In this document: piece after piece, positions 32,052 to 40,020 of the stretch
Position numbering within the stretch: the first letter of the stretch is position 1
How the letters are laid out: every line of letters starts with the position of its first letter
NCBI GenBank assembly: GCA_046328525.1
Contig: JAXLWK010000003.1
Coordinates: 744,001 to 808,000, forward strand
Source of the DNA: JBDHWG01 sp046328525
GTDB lineage: Bacteria; Chloroflexota; Anaerolineae; Epilineales; JAHCIE01
DNA: 64,000 nt
Direction: 5' to 3'
Program-made: the position numbers and the translations under genes
Notes under the pieces: generated by a model
Told to the model about the DNA's origin: nothing
Seen by the model: only the letters and a program-made list of their open reading frames with translations
Databases searched by the model: none

Positions 32052-35012
32052 TCACCGCTGCACCAGCGGCAGGAACAGGCGCGGCGCCAGGTTGTACGTC
32101 CTGCTGCTCCCCACGCTCACTTCGTCGAGCCAGACGCGCGTTGAGCGGTCGGCGCTGGACTGGTACACGTTGAAGATTAGCGTCACGTTGCGCCCGCGCC
32201 ACGGCTGGAGGTCAATCCAGCGGTACGCCCAGCCGGCCGACGGGTGCCACAGGTGATTGACCACATCCGTGCGCTGCGCGCCATCAATGACCAGCGCCTC
32301 GAAGAAGTCGGCGCCGCTCGCCGTCTCCGCCGTGTCCATGCGGTAAGCGAAGGTCAGGCCGACGCCTGGCGTATCCGGCACGCCGATCGGCTGGCTCAGG
32401 GTGGAGTTGCCGTCCGGGTGGCCCGCATCCGGCGTGAAAGCCTCGCCCAGCACCGCGCCGCGGCCGCTCAAGCCGCCGCCACCGGACTGGGGCGTGGTCG
32501 CTCCGGAGAGCTGCCAGCCATCGAGGCCGCTCTCAAACCCGCCGTTCGTGACCGCGCTGCTCGGCGGCGGGAGGCGCAACTCCTGGTCAGCGCCCGGCAC
32601 CGCCACTACCCGCAGCCCGCCCGCGCCGTAGCCCGACGCGGCGGCGCTCAGGCTGGCGGCGCCGGAAGGCACATCGGCGAACTCGAACCGCCCGGCGGCA
32701 TCCGTGGTCGCGCCAAGCGCCCCGGCGTTGGCGAGGAGGCTCACCGACGCCCCGTCAATCGGCCAGCCGGCCATGTCGGTCACCTTGCCGCGTAGCGGCG
32801 CGGACGGCGGCGGGTCGGGCGCGTCGCACACCGCCAGGACCACGTCGTCCACGCGCATGTAGGCATTGCCGGCCGTCGGGGCATTCACTACCGAGAATTC
32901 CACGCTCACCGTCTGCCCCTTGAGGGCAGCGAGGTAAGGTGCGAGGGACAGGCTATACGCCTGCCAGCCGTTGCTGTCCACGGTCAGCGGCGCCTCGGCG
33001 ATCGTTGCGCCATTGGCGTCGGCGATGCGGGCGCTGAACCTGTCGCTCGCGTCCGGGCCGGGGAGGTGGCCCGTGAACGCCCAGAACTCCAAACGAACAT
33101 CCCCGACGCTCGCCGGAATCTGAAGGGTCTGCCTGGCCGTCGCCGTGTCCCCGTCGGGCTGTGTCGGCGTGTCGCCCGTCAGCAGCCCCAGGAACACCGC
33201 CTGGCCGCTGTGCCCGCTGGCCGTGAGAATCGCCCGCCGCCCCGTCAGCGTCCAGCCCGCCGCGCCCCGGTCAAAGCCGGGGTTTGCCACCAGATTGACA
33301 CAGCCCGGCGTCGGTGGCGGCGTTGGCGAAGGCGTCGGCGAAGGGGTGGCCGTTGGCTTCGCGGTGGCCGTCGCCGTGGGCGGAACGGGCGTGAACGTCG
33401 GCGGCCCGCTCGTCGGCGCGGCGTTCCCCTCGACCAGCAGGAACGTCTCGCCACCGATCATGGCGTTGTTTGGATCGCCGATCTGGTTGAAGTTCGTCGC
33501 GCCCGGCAGCGCGATGCTGTAGTAGCCGCCGGACGCCGCGATGCTCCTCGCCGCGCCGCTCTTGTCTACCAAGACGGCGGGCGACGCCGTGGCGCGAAGG
33601 CTGACGGTGCGCGCCCCGCTGTTCCAGTTCCACAACACGGTGACCCGCGACCCGTTAGGGTGGCGGAACGCCATGCGCTCAACGCCGTTGCTCGTGTTGC
33701 GGCTGCCGCTGATAGGCGTCGCGCCGTCGAGATAGCGCGCCGCCGTCTGCATGGCCGCGTAGCCGGGGCGCGGCGTGTTGGGCGCCGCCGGGTGGTCCGG
33801 GTTGCGGATCAGCCCGAACGGGCCGAACGCGCCGGCGATGCCGTCGTCGTACATCTGGAAGTGGAAGACGCGGTCGGTCGCCGACGGCGCTTCGGCGCGC
33901 AGCCAGCGCGCGTAGGCGAAGCTCTGGAGGATGAAGTTCGCCTGATCATCAATGGTGCCCAGGAGCAACGTCGCCGGATCGTCTGGCCCAACATTGTCGC
34001 CCAGGATGGGCACGCCCGACTCGGTCAGCCAGATCGGCTTGCCGGCCATGTTGTTCTGCTGGAGCTTGTTGGCGAACGCCTGGGACTGGTACAGCGCGTT
34101 GCGCGAGTTGCTGTACCAATGCAGGGCCAGGGCGTCAAAGTAGAAGCCGTTCTGCGCCTGACCGTCCTTGTCCGGGTCGGCCGCAGCCGCCGCCAGGAAA
34201 TCGTCGAAGAATCCCTCGTGCCCCCAGTACGTCAGTCCGCCAGACACCACCGTCGCCGAGGGGTCGGCGAACTTGATAACCTGGTAAGCCACCTTCAGCA
34301 TCTGGTAGTACTCGCCCGGTGTGCCGCTAAAGAACACACACGCGAAGTCAGGCTCGTTCCAGATCTCCCACGAGCGAATGCCGGCGTTCCCCAAACCCCG
34401 CGCCCGGGCCAGATCGCCGCCGGGCTTGTACCTGTTCACGGCTTGGTAGACGTACCACGCCCAGTGGTGGCCCGGATTCACGGTCTGCTGCCCGCCCTGC
34501 ATCACGAACGGCGCTTCGCCGAGGCTGGACGGCGGGTAGGTGTTGGCGGCGCAGCTGGCCGGGTTCGCCTCCGGCGCTTTGCGGCCCGAGAGGGCGTTGG
34601 TCAGCATCTGGAGATAGGGCCGCTTGTCGTCCACGCGCGGCGCCGCCTTGCCCGTGACGCCGGCGCGCGCGTAGAAATCCGGTGTCGTCAGCAGCACGGC
34701 GTGGACGTTCAGCCCAACGCCGGCGTCGGCCAGGAATGCGGCGTCCTGCGCGCTCCAATCGAACGAATTCGGGCTGCGCTCGATGTTCGACCAGTACAGC
34801 ACCCAGCGATCCCAGCCCGCGCCACTCTCCGCGCCGCGCTGAAATCTGTCAGCCTGCGGCGTCATCTCCGCCGAGCCGATGAAGTTGATGCCCAGCATAC
34901 TTTGCTGGCTCGGCGCCGCCGGCGCAGCGCCCACGCCCGACCCCGACAGGATCAGCCCCGTACCCGCCAAGAACACCAAACCGAGCAGGATGATAAGTCG
35001 TCGTGTGGTCAC
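32052..35012 (-). CDS. Large secreted glycoside hydrolase (clan GH-A) with carbohydrate-binding modules
   Basis: 986 residues. Signal peptide (LIILLGLVFLAGTGLILSGS), then a TIM-barrel enzyme to ~residue 520 with WEIWNEPDF (acid/base Glu) and IWLTESGVP (nucleophile Glu). A Pro/Thr linker (~540-575) leads to a beta-sandwich starting VNLVANPGFDRGAAGW, then a carboxypeptidase-regulatory-like domain (LRGKVTDMAGWPIDGASVS, ~745-815). A second sandwich starts VTNGGFESGLDGWQLS. The C-terminal NLAPRLFLPLVQR is the tail seen on many Chloroflexota secreted proteins. GTG start at 35012 with AGGAG four bases upstream. GH subfamily cannot be told. A TGTAGC/GCTACA repeat lies upstream at 35052-35068. Confidence 0.85.
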   Translation of the reverse strand: MTTRRLIILLGLVFLAGTGLILSGSGVGAAPAAPSQQSMLGINFIGSAEMTPQADRFQRGAESGAGWDRWVLYWSNIERSPNSFDWSAQDAAFLADAGVGLNVHAVLLTTPDFYARAGVTGKAAPRVDDKRPYLQMLTNALSGRKAPEANPASCAANTYPPSSLGEAPFVMQGGQQTVNPGHHWAWYVYQAVNRYKPGGDLARARGLGNAGIRSWEIWNEPDFACVFFSGTPGEYYQMLKVAYQVIKFADPSATVVSGGLTYWGHEGFFDDFLAAAAADPDKDGQAQNGFYFDALALHWYSNSRNALYQSQAFANKLQQNNMAGKPIWLTESGVPILGDNVGPDDPATLLLGTIDDQANFILQSFAYARWLRAEAPSATDRVFHFQMYDDGIAGAFGPFGLIRNPDHPAAPNTPRPGYAAMQTAARYLDGATPISGSRNTSNGVERMAFRHPNGSRVTVLWNWNSGARTVSLRATASPAVLVDKSGAARSIAASGGYYSIALPGATNFNQIGDPNNAMIGGETFLLVEGNAAPTSGPPTFTPVPPTATATAKPTATPSPTPSPTPPPTPGCVNLVANPGFDRGAAGWTLTGRRAILTASGHSGQAVFLGLLTGDTPTQPDGDTATARQTLQIPASVGDVRLEFWAFTGHLPGPDASDRFSARIADANGATIAEAPLTVDSNGWQAYSLSLAPYLAALKGQTVSVEFSVVNAPTAGNAYMRVDDVVLAVCDAPDPPPSAPLRGKVTDMAGWPIDGASVSLLANAGALGATTDAAGRFEFADVPSGAASLSAAASGYGAGGLRVVAVPGADQELRLPPPSSAVTNGGFESGLDGWQLSGATTPQSGGGGLSGRGAVLGEAFTPDAGHPDGNSTLSQPIGVPDTPGVGLTFAYRMDTAETASGADFFEALVIDGAQRTDVVNHLWHPSAGWAYRWIDLQPWRGRNVTLIFNVYQSSADRSTRVWLDEVSVGSSRTYNLAPRLFLPLVQR

Positions 35013-35166
35013 AGTACTCCTCGTTTGGACAAACCCGATGGCCCGCGTCCCTGTAGCACATGGCTACACGAAGACGGGCAGACCGAACCGCGCCGGATAG
35101 GCGCACGCAGCGTTACCTATGCAGCGACATCTGCATATACGGACGGTGAAATCGGCTCACGGTAAC

Positions 35167-35207
35167 GCGCAAAAAGCGGGGCAGCCCAACGGCTGCCCCA
35201 CTCTTTG
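35167..35207 (-). terminator. Terminator of the Mpg-like gene
   Basis: GGGGCAGCC (35178-35186) and GGCTGCCCC (35191-35199) form a perfect nine-base core extended by GCGCAAAAAG and CTCTTTGCG. It lies 35 bases after the stop codon at 35242. Confidence 0.75.
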
Positions 35208-35241
35208 CGTGCGTATGCTTCTCCGAGCGACAGAGCCTGCC

Positions 35242-37740
35242 CTAGCTCCCTAGCAAGCTGCGCACACGCCCGGCGTACTCCTCCGCCATCAGCGCCGCGT
35301 GCGGCCTGGATGTGCCTTCGGCGTACACCATCACATACGGATCGTCGCCGCTGGGTGAAATTAGAATCCACTCCTGCTCCGACAGCGTGATCTGGATCGC
35401 GTCGCTTTCCGGGTCCCGCACCGCGTAGAACTCCTCGTGCAGGCGGCGCATCAGCGTGCCGCGCTCCTCCCACGGGCAGTCCACCCGGCGCGGCTCGACG
35501 TAGAACGGCGGGATGCTGTCCACGACCTGGGAGAGCTTGACTTTCTCACACGCCAGGTACTCCAACAGCTTGGCGACGGCGAACATGCCATCTATGGTCG
35601 GGTGAAACGACGGGAAGATGACGTTCCCCAGGCCATCCGCCGCCAACAGCACGTCTTTTTCGCGCGCGCACTGCATCAGCTCGGCCTGGTCGAGGCGTGT
35701 CCGCCAGATGCGGCCGCTGAAATCCGCCGCCATGCGCTCGAAGACCCGCGGCGCGTTCATCGGTACGGCGATCATGCCGCCCGGCTGCGCGCGCATGGCG
35801 AGCCACGCAAAGGCCGCCGCCATCTGCATCTCCGTCACGTAGCGTCCCAGGTCATCCACGACGAACAGGCGCTCGCCGCCGACATCCAGGCGCACCCCCA
35901 AGTCGGCCGTGAGTGTCTGGGTGATGAGCCGCAGTTGCTCGCGCCCGCCCTCGAACTCCTCCTTGGTGATGGACATGCGATGCTCGTCCAGCTGGGCGTT
36001 GAGCGCCACAACGCCGGCGTGCAGGTCGGTCAGCGCGCGCGGCAGGATTGTGCTGGTCGGCGCATTGGCGCAGTCTACCACGAGCTGAAACTCGGCGTCG
36101 CGGATGGCCGAGACATTGAGCGCCTTCATGTAGTCGGAGAGGTAATGCTCGGCGACGCCGGGCGCGTGGTCAATGCTGCCGATGTCGCCCAGGTAGACCC
36201 GCCGATAGTCCTCGCGGAAGAACACGCGCTCGATGGCCCGCTCCATGCTCTTACTCAGGTTCATCCCGTCGCCGTCGTAGAAGCGGATGTCCACCACCCG
36301 GCTATCGTAGGGCGAGATGCGCACGTGGACGCCGCCGGCGGCCTGGCGTTTGCTGGTGTAATAGCGAGCGACTGGGATCGGCACGGCGTCGGTATCGAGC
36401 GGACTAATGCCGGCGGACGGCAGGCCGGAGATGATGCCGCGTTTCAGCATGCGCGCGCTGCGCGACACATCGCGGTTGATCGTCACCGTGGCCCCCTTGG
36501 GCAGCACCGACCCGTAGGCCGCGCCCAGCTTGGCTGCAAACTCCGGTGTGAGGTCAACGTTCACCAGGCCGGACACGCCAAACCGGGTGAAGAGCGTGCG
36601 CCGCGCCTGGCTGCCCCAGATGATGCTACTGCGGATGTTGGCGCTGGCCTCCACGCCCTTGCTCGGCCATATCTTGACGCCGGCGTGGATGACGGCGTTC
36701 TCGCCGATGTGGACGCGGTCCCCGATGACAGCGCCCTCGTAGACGGCAGTTCGGCTCTTGAGGTCGCAGCCCTGGCAGATGACGGCCCCACGCACTTCGG
36801 CCATCTCGCCGATGTAGCAGTTGCGCCAGATGATGCTGTTGCCGACATACGCGCGGTCGTCTACGATAGTGTTGGCGCGAATGACGGCCGGCCCCTGGAT
36901 CACGACGCCGCCCTTGATGCGGACGCCGTCGCCGAGGTAGATCGGCCCGTAGAGCTGCGCGTCCGGCGCAATCTCGACCTCCCCTTCGGTCCAGATGTCG
37001 CCGCCAATGTGCTGACCCAGGCTGATGCCCGACACAGCGCCGCGCAGTACGTCGGCGTTGGCCTGCATGTACTCGCGGAGCGTGCCGACGTCCGTCCAGT
37101 AGCCGTCGGCGACGTAGCCATACATCGCCTCCTCGGCGGCGAGCAGACGCGGGAAGAGGTCCTGGCTGAAGTCGAACGGCGTCTCAGCCGGAATCAGGTC
37201 CAGGACGGACGGCTCAAAGACGTAGATGCCCGTATTGACGGTGTCCGACTGGACCTCGCTCCAGCTCGGCTTCTCCTGAAACCGCGTGATCCGGCCCTCC
37301 TGATCCGTCACGACGACGCCGTACTCTGGCGGCTCCTTAACCCGCGCCAGAACGATGGTCGCCTTCGACCGCCGCTCTTTGTGCCAGCGGACGACCGCAC
37401 TCAGGTCAATGTTCGTCAGAGCATCGCCACTAATCACCAGGAAAGTATCGTCCAGGCTGCGCTGAACGTGCTTGACGCTACCGGCTGTGCCGAGGGGTGA
37501 GTCCTCGACGGAGTACTCAATCGTGATGCCCATGTCGGCGCCGTCGCCGAGATGATTCTGGATTTGGTCCGGCATATAATGCAGCGTGACAATCAGGTGC
37601 TCGAAGCGGTGGCGCATCAGCAAGTCACGTATATGCGCGATGACCGATTTGTTGACAATGGGAACGACCGGCTTTGGCCGCCCCACTGTCAGCGGCCGCA
37701 GCCGCGATCCTGCCCCGCCGGCCATGACAACAGCTTTCAT
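35242..37740 (-). CDS. Sugar nucleotidyltransferase fused to phosphomannomutase-like domain (Mpg type)
   Basis: 832 residues. The N-terminal nucleotidyltransferase (~1-235) has VVMAGGAGSRLRPLTVGRPK, PLGTAGSVKHV and ISGDALTNIDL. A left-handed helix region (~255-370) shows repeated VRGAVICQG, IGDRVHIGENAVI-type rungs. From ~380 a phosphohexomutase-like part follows. The usual TASHNP phosphoserine loop is not found; the matching region reads RYYTSKRQAAGGVHVRISPY. Cyanobacterial Mpg proteins of ~840 residues have the same layout and make GDP-mannose. Activity of the mutase half is doubtful. ATG at 37740; terminator at 35167-35207. Confidence 0.88.
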   Translation of the reverse strand: MKAVVMAGGAGSRLRPLTVGRPKPVVPIVNKSVIAHIRDLLMRHRFEHLIVTLHYMPDQIQNHLGDGADMGITIEYSVEDSPLGTAGSVKHVQRSLDDTFLVISGDALTNIDLSAVVRWHKERRSKATIVLARVKEPPEYGVVVTDQEGRITRFQEKPSWSEVQSDTVNTGIYVFEPSVLDLIPAETPFDFSQDLFPRLLAAEEAMYGYVADGYWTDVGTLREYMQANADVLRGAVSGISLGQHIGGDIWTEGEVEIAPDAQLYGPIYLGDGVRIKGGVVIQGPAVIRANTIVDDRAYVGNSIIWRNCYIGEMAEVRGAVICQGCDLKSRTAVYEGAVIGDRVHIGENAVIHAGVKIWPSKGVEASANIRSSIIWGSQARRTLFTRFGVSGLVNVDLTPEFAAKLGAAYGSVLPKGATVTINRDVSRSARMLKRGIISGLPSAGISPLDTDAVPIPVARYYTSKRQAAGGVHVRISPYDSRVVDIRFYDGDGMNLSKSMERAIERVFFREDYRRVYLGDIGSIDHAPGVAEHYLSDYMKALNVSAIRDAEFQLVVDCANAPTSTILPRALTDLHAGVVALNAQLDEHRMSITKEEFEGGREQLRLITQTLTADLGVRLDVGGERLFVVDDLGRYVTEMQMAAAFAWLAMRAQPGGMIAVPMNAPRVFERMAADFSGRIWRTRLDQAELMQCAREKDVLLAADGLGNVIFPSFHPTIDGMFAVAKLLEYLACEKVKLSQVVDSIPPFYVEPRRVDCPWEERGTLMRRLHEEFYAVRDPESDAIQITLSEQEWILISPSGDDPYVMVYAEGTSRPHAALMAEEYAGRVRSLLGS

Positions 37741-37861
37741 CCTACAATCCCCTCACAAACTGGGTGTCAGATCATTGTTCGCCTTGTGCAACTTGCCACG
37801 CCATACTCCGTATACAGAGTAGCTATGATGTCCTAGACGATGATGGGAGGATACACACTCT

Positions 37862-38374
37862 ATGGATAACCAGACTGACCCGAGCGTGAAGCCCGAGGGA
37901 ACTCCGAAGGCCGGCTCGCAAACCGAAGAATTGAGCCAGGAAATCAAGGCATTCGCCGGCACGCTGGAGAAGGCCGTGCGCAGCATCACGTCGCCGGAGC
38001 GCGCCCGTCAGGTCGAGAGCGAGCTTCGTCAGAGCTTCACGTCGCTACGGCAGCAGACCGAAGCCGCGCTCAAGGACGCGAAGGTGACGGGGACGGCCCA
38101 GGAACTGGGTCACCAGGCGAAGACCGCGCTCAACGAAGCCAAGGTCCCCGAAGCCGCCCAAGAGCTGGGCCACCAGGCCAAGAAGGTCGCTTCGACGGCG
38201 GCGCAGACCCCGACCGGACAGAAGGCGCTGGCAATTATCAGCCGCGGCTTCGCCGCAGTCAACCAGCAGCTCGAGCGCCTGGTGCAGACCGAGCAGCAAG
38301 AGCCTGGCGCGGCGCAGCAGCAGGGCACAGGCAGCGATGAGACGAAGCCGACGCCGGGTGGTGAGACCTTCTAG
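37862..38374 (+). CDS. Small helical protein with internal repeats
   Basis: 170 residues, no signal peptide or membrane span. A central section repeats: TGTAQELGHQAKTALNEAK and PEAAQELGHQAKKVASTA, with an earlier KDAKV unit, suggesting a ~22-residue amphipathic helix pattern. Such proteins coat membranes or polymers. The last 35 residues are Gln/Gly-rich and disordered. GGGAGGA lies 12 bases before the ATG. It is divergent from the Mpg-like gene, and a terminator lies at 38410-38434. No known family recognised. Confidence 0.75.
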   Translation: MDNQTDPSVKPEGTPKAGSQTEELSQEIKAFAGTLEKAVRSITSPERARQVESELRQSFTSLRQQTEAALKDAKVTGTAQELGHQAKTALNEAKVPEAAQELGHQAKKVASTAAQTPTGQKALAIISRGFAAVNQQLERLVQTEQQEPGAAQQQGTGSDETKPTPGGETF

Positions 38375-38409
38375 GTCGTGGCGCAGTTCGATGGGTAAGT
38401 GGCAGGCGG

Positions 38410-38434
38410 GGCGTGGCATCATTCGGTGTCACGC
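38410..38434 (+). terminator. Terminator of the small helical protein gene
   Basis: GGCGTGgCA and TGtCACGCC pair (one mismatch) and CTTTCTTTTT follows. It lies 36 bases after the stop codon, just ahead of the convergent MBL gene end. Confidence 0.8.
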
Positions 38435-38442
38435 CTTTCTTT

Positions 38443-39429
38443 TTACGCCGGGCCGGCCGAATACCACAACACGCCGTCGTGGTCCTCGACGCACAGCCGC
38501 CCCTCAAGCTCCAGCAGGTCCAGGTGGCCGACAATTTCGGACAGCCCCAGGAACAGCTCGCCCGTCGGCAGATCCGGGAACAGCGCCTCGCTCATCTGGT
38601 ACGCCGTCCTCGGCCGATCCGCCATGAGGCCGGCGATCTTCTCTTTGCGGGCGTCGGTGTTCGCCATGCGCCTGGCGATCAGCGCGTGGTGGCCGTAAAC
38701 CGGCGGCCCATGCCCCGTCCAGGCGACGGAGATGTCCATCGCGGCGACGCGCTGCAGCGACGCCATGTACTCCACGAGACTGCGGCGCCGCGTCTCGCCG
38801 GGTTCCGGCGGCTCGAGCAGCGGATTGGAGCTGATGCGGAGCAGGAGGTGGTCGCCGGACAGCATCTGCTGGGACTGTGGCTCGTAGAGCGCGATGTGGC
38901 TGGTTGAATGGCCGGGGGTGTACAGAACGTGCCACTGGGCGCTGCCGAGGGTCAGGTGGGCGCCCTCGTCTATCTCGTATACCGTCATGTCCGGCAACAG
39001 GGCCTCGGCGTACTGCGCGCCGACCGCCAGGCCAAAGCGCATGCGGCTGAGCCGCTCTTCCGGCACGCCGCTCTGCACCCAGAGGCGATAGAAGAAGCCG
39101 GCGCGGTGTTCCCACTCGTGGGGCGCATCCCGCAGCCACGACAGGCAGCGCGGGTGAGCGAACACAGGCGCGTCCGACTCCTCCACCACCCGCCGCAGCA
39201 GGCCAAAATGATCGGTGTGCGCGTGCGTGAGAATGATGCGCTCGATGTCCCGCACGCGGTAGCCATGCTCGGCCAGCCCCGCCACCAGCGCCTGCCAGGC
39301 TTCTTCCGTCTTCGGCCCCGCATCCACCAGAGTGAGGGGATCACCGGCGATCACATAGGGGTGAACCGGCCCGACTTTGAACGGTGTCGGAACCGTCATC
39401 ACCTTCACGCGCGGCGACAGATCGCTCAC
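38443..39429 (-). CDS. Metallo-beta-lactamase-fold hydrolase
   Basis: 328 residues. The HxHxDH motif reads THAHTDHFGLL, with VLYTPGHSTSHIALY and LSGDHLLLR completing the metal site. The C-terminal ~90 residues (MANTDARKEKIAGLM onward) form a winged-helix-like extension, as in LACTB2/YtnP-type hydrolases. Substrate unknown; thioesters or lactones are common in this branch. The GTG at 39429 overlaps the MaoC stop (GTGA) and was preferred to an ATG ten codons later; the coupling supports it. Second gene of the MaoC-MBL pair. Confidence 0.88.
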   Translation of the reverse strand: MSDLSPRVKVMTVPTPFKVGPVHPYVIAGDPLTLVDAGPKTEEAWQALVAGLAEHGYRVRDIERIILTHAHTDHFGLLRRVVEESDAPVFAHPRCLSWLRDAPHEWEHRAGFFYRLWVQSGVPEERLSRMRFGLAVGAQYAEALLPDMTVYEIDEGAHLTLGSAQWHVLYTPGHSTSHIALYEPQSQQMLSGDHLLLRISSNPLLEPPEPGETRRRSLVEYMASLQRVAAMDISVAWTGHGPPVYGHHALIARRMANTDARKEKIAGLMADRPRTAYQMSEALFPDLPTGELFLGLSEIVGHLDLLELEGRLCVEDHDGVLWYSAGPA

Positions 39430-39905
39430 GCGCCTGACGCTCCGCTGCGAACGAGCATCACCCACACTCCGCGCTGGCACGTCTCGCCCTTCTGATTGAC
39501 GACGGCCAGCTCGAACGTCACCTGCCCGCCGCCCAATCGCGCGACCGGCTTCGTGTCCGTCACGCGCCCCGCGACGTGAATCGTGTCGCCGATGAAGATG
39601 GGCCGCGAGAACTTCCACTCTTCAATGGCGCGGAAAGCCAGCGCCGTCCCCTCCACGACGCCGAGGCGCGTCACCAGCCCGGTGGCGATGCTCAGCCCGA
39701 GCGCGCCGTGGGCAATGCGCGCCTGGAAGGGTGTCTGCGCGGCGAACTCCGCGTCGGTGTGGAGCTGGTTCCAGTCGCCGGTCAACCCGGCGAAGTTGAC
39801 GATGTCCGTCTCGGTGATCGTCCGCGACGCCGAGCGGATGGAGTCGCCGACCGTGAACTCCTCGAAGTACAGGCCGCGCGGCCGAGAAGTCTGCGTCTCT
39901 GTCAT
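39426..39905 (-). CDS. MaoC-like hydratase (hot-dog fold)
   Basis: 159 residues. YFEEFTVGDSIRSASRTITE opens the fold, FAGLTGDWNQLHTDAEFA carries the catalytic Asp/His of R-specific enoyl-CoA hydratases, and RIAHGALGLSIATGLVTRLG the helix. It should hydrate a trans-2-enoyl-CoA or act on a related thioester. The ATG at 39905 is preferred; another at 39929 is possible. It is coupled to the MBL hydrolase. Divergent from the propeller lipoprotein with a shared regulatory region at 39971-40016. Confidence 0.88.
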   Translation of the reverse strand: MTETQTSRPRGLYFEEFTVGDSIRSASRTITETDIVNFAGLTGDWNQLHTDAEFAAQTPFQARIAHGALGLSIATGLVTRLGVVEGTALAFRAIEEWKFSRPIFIGDTIHVAGRVTDTKPVARLGGGQVTFELAVVNQKGETCQRGVWVMLVRSGASGA

Positions 39906-39970
39906 GCTGCTGTCTCGCTTTACACTCATTTTGCATTTTGGGCCGCACCGGCCCTGGTTTTGGCGGTACA

Positions 39971-40016
39971 ATACTATACACGACGATACTATACATCACG
40001 ATTCTATCGGAGCCAA
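39971..40016. promoter_or_regulatory. Direct repeats and minus-strand promoter between MaoC and the lipoprotein gene
   Basis: Two tandem 15-base copies (ATACTATACACGACG at 39971-39985 and ATACTATACATCACG at 39986-40000) and a third partial copy (ATTCTAT, 40001-40007). On the minus strand TTGGCT (40011-40016), 17 bases and TATAGT (39988-39993) form a promoter for MaoC-MBL. Confidence 0.5.
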
Positions 40017-40020
40017 CTTT

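Noticed and set aside
33066..35165. 699-residue open frame on the plus strand
   Set aside because: Antisense to the glycoside hydrolase, Arg/Pro-rich with no domain; a product of GC-rich codon bias.
35437..37500. 687-residue open frame on the plus strand
   Set aside because: Lies opposite the Mpg-like gene, compositionally odd, no motif.
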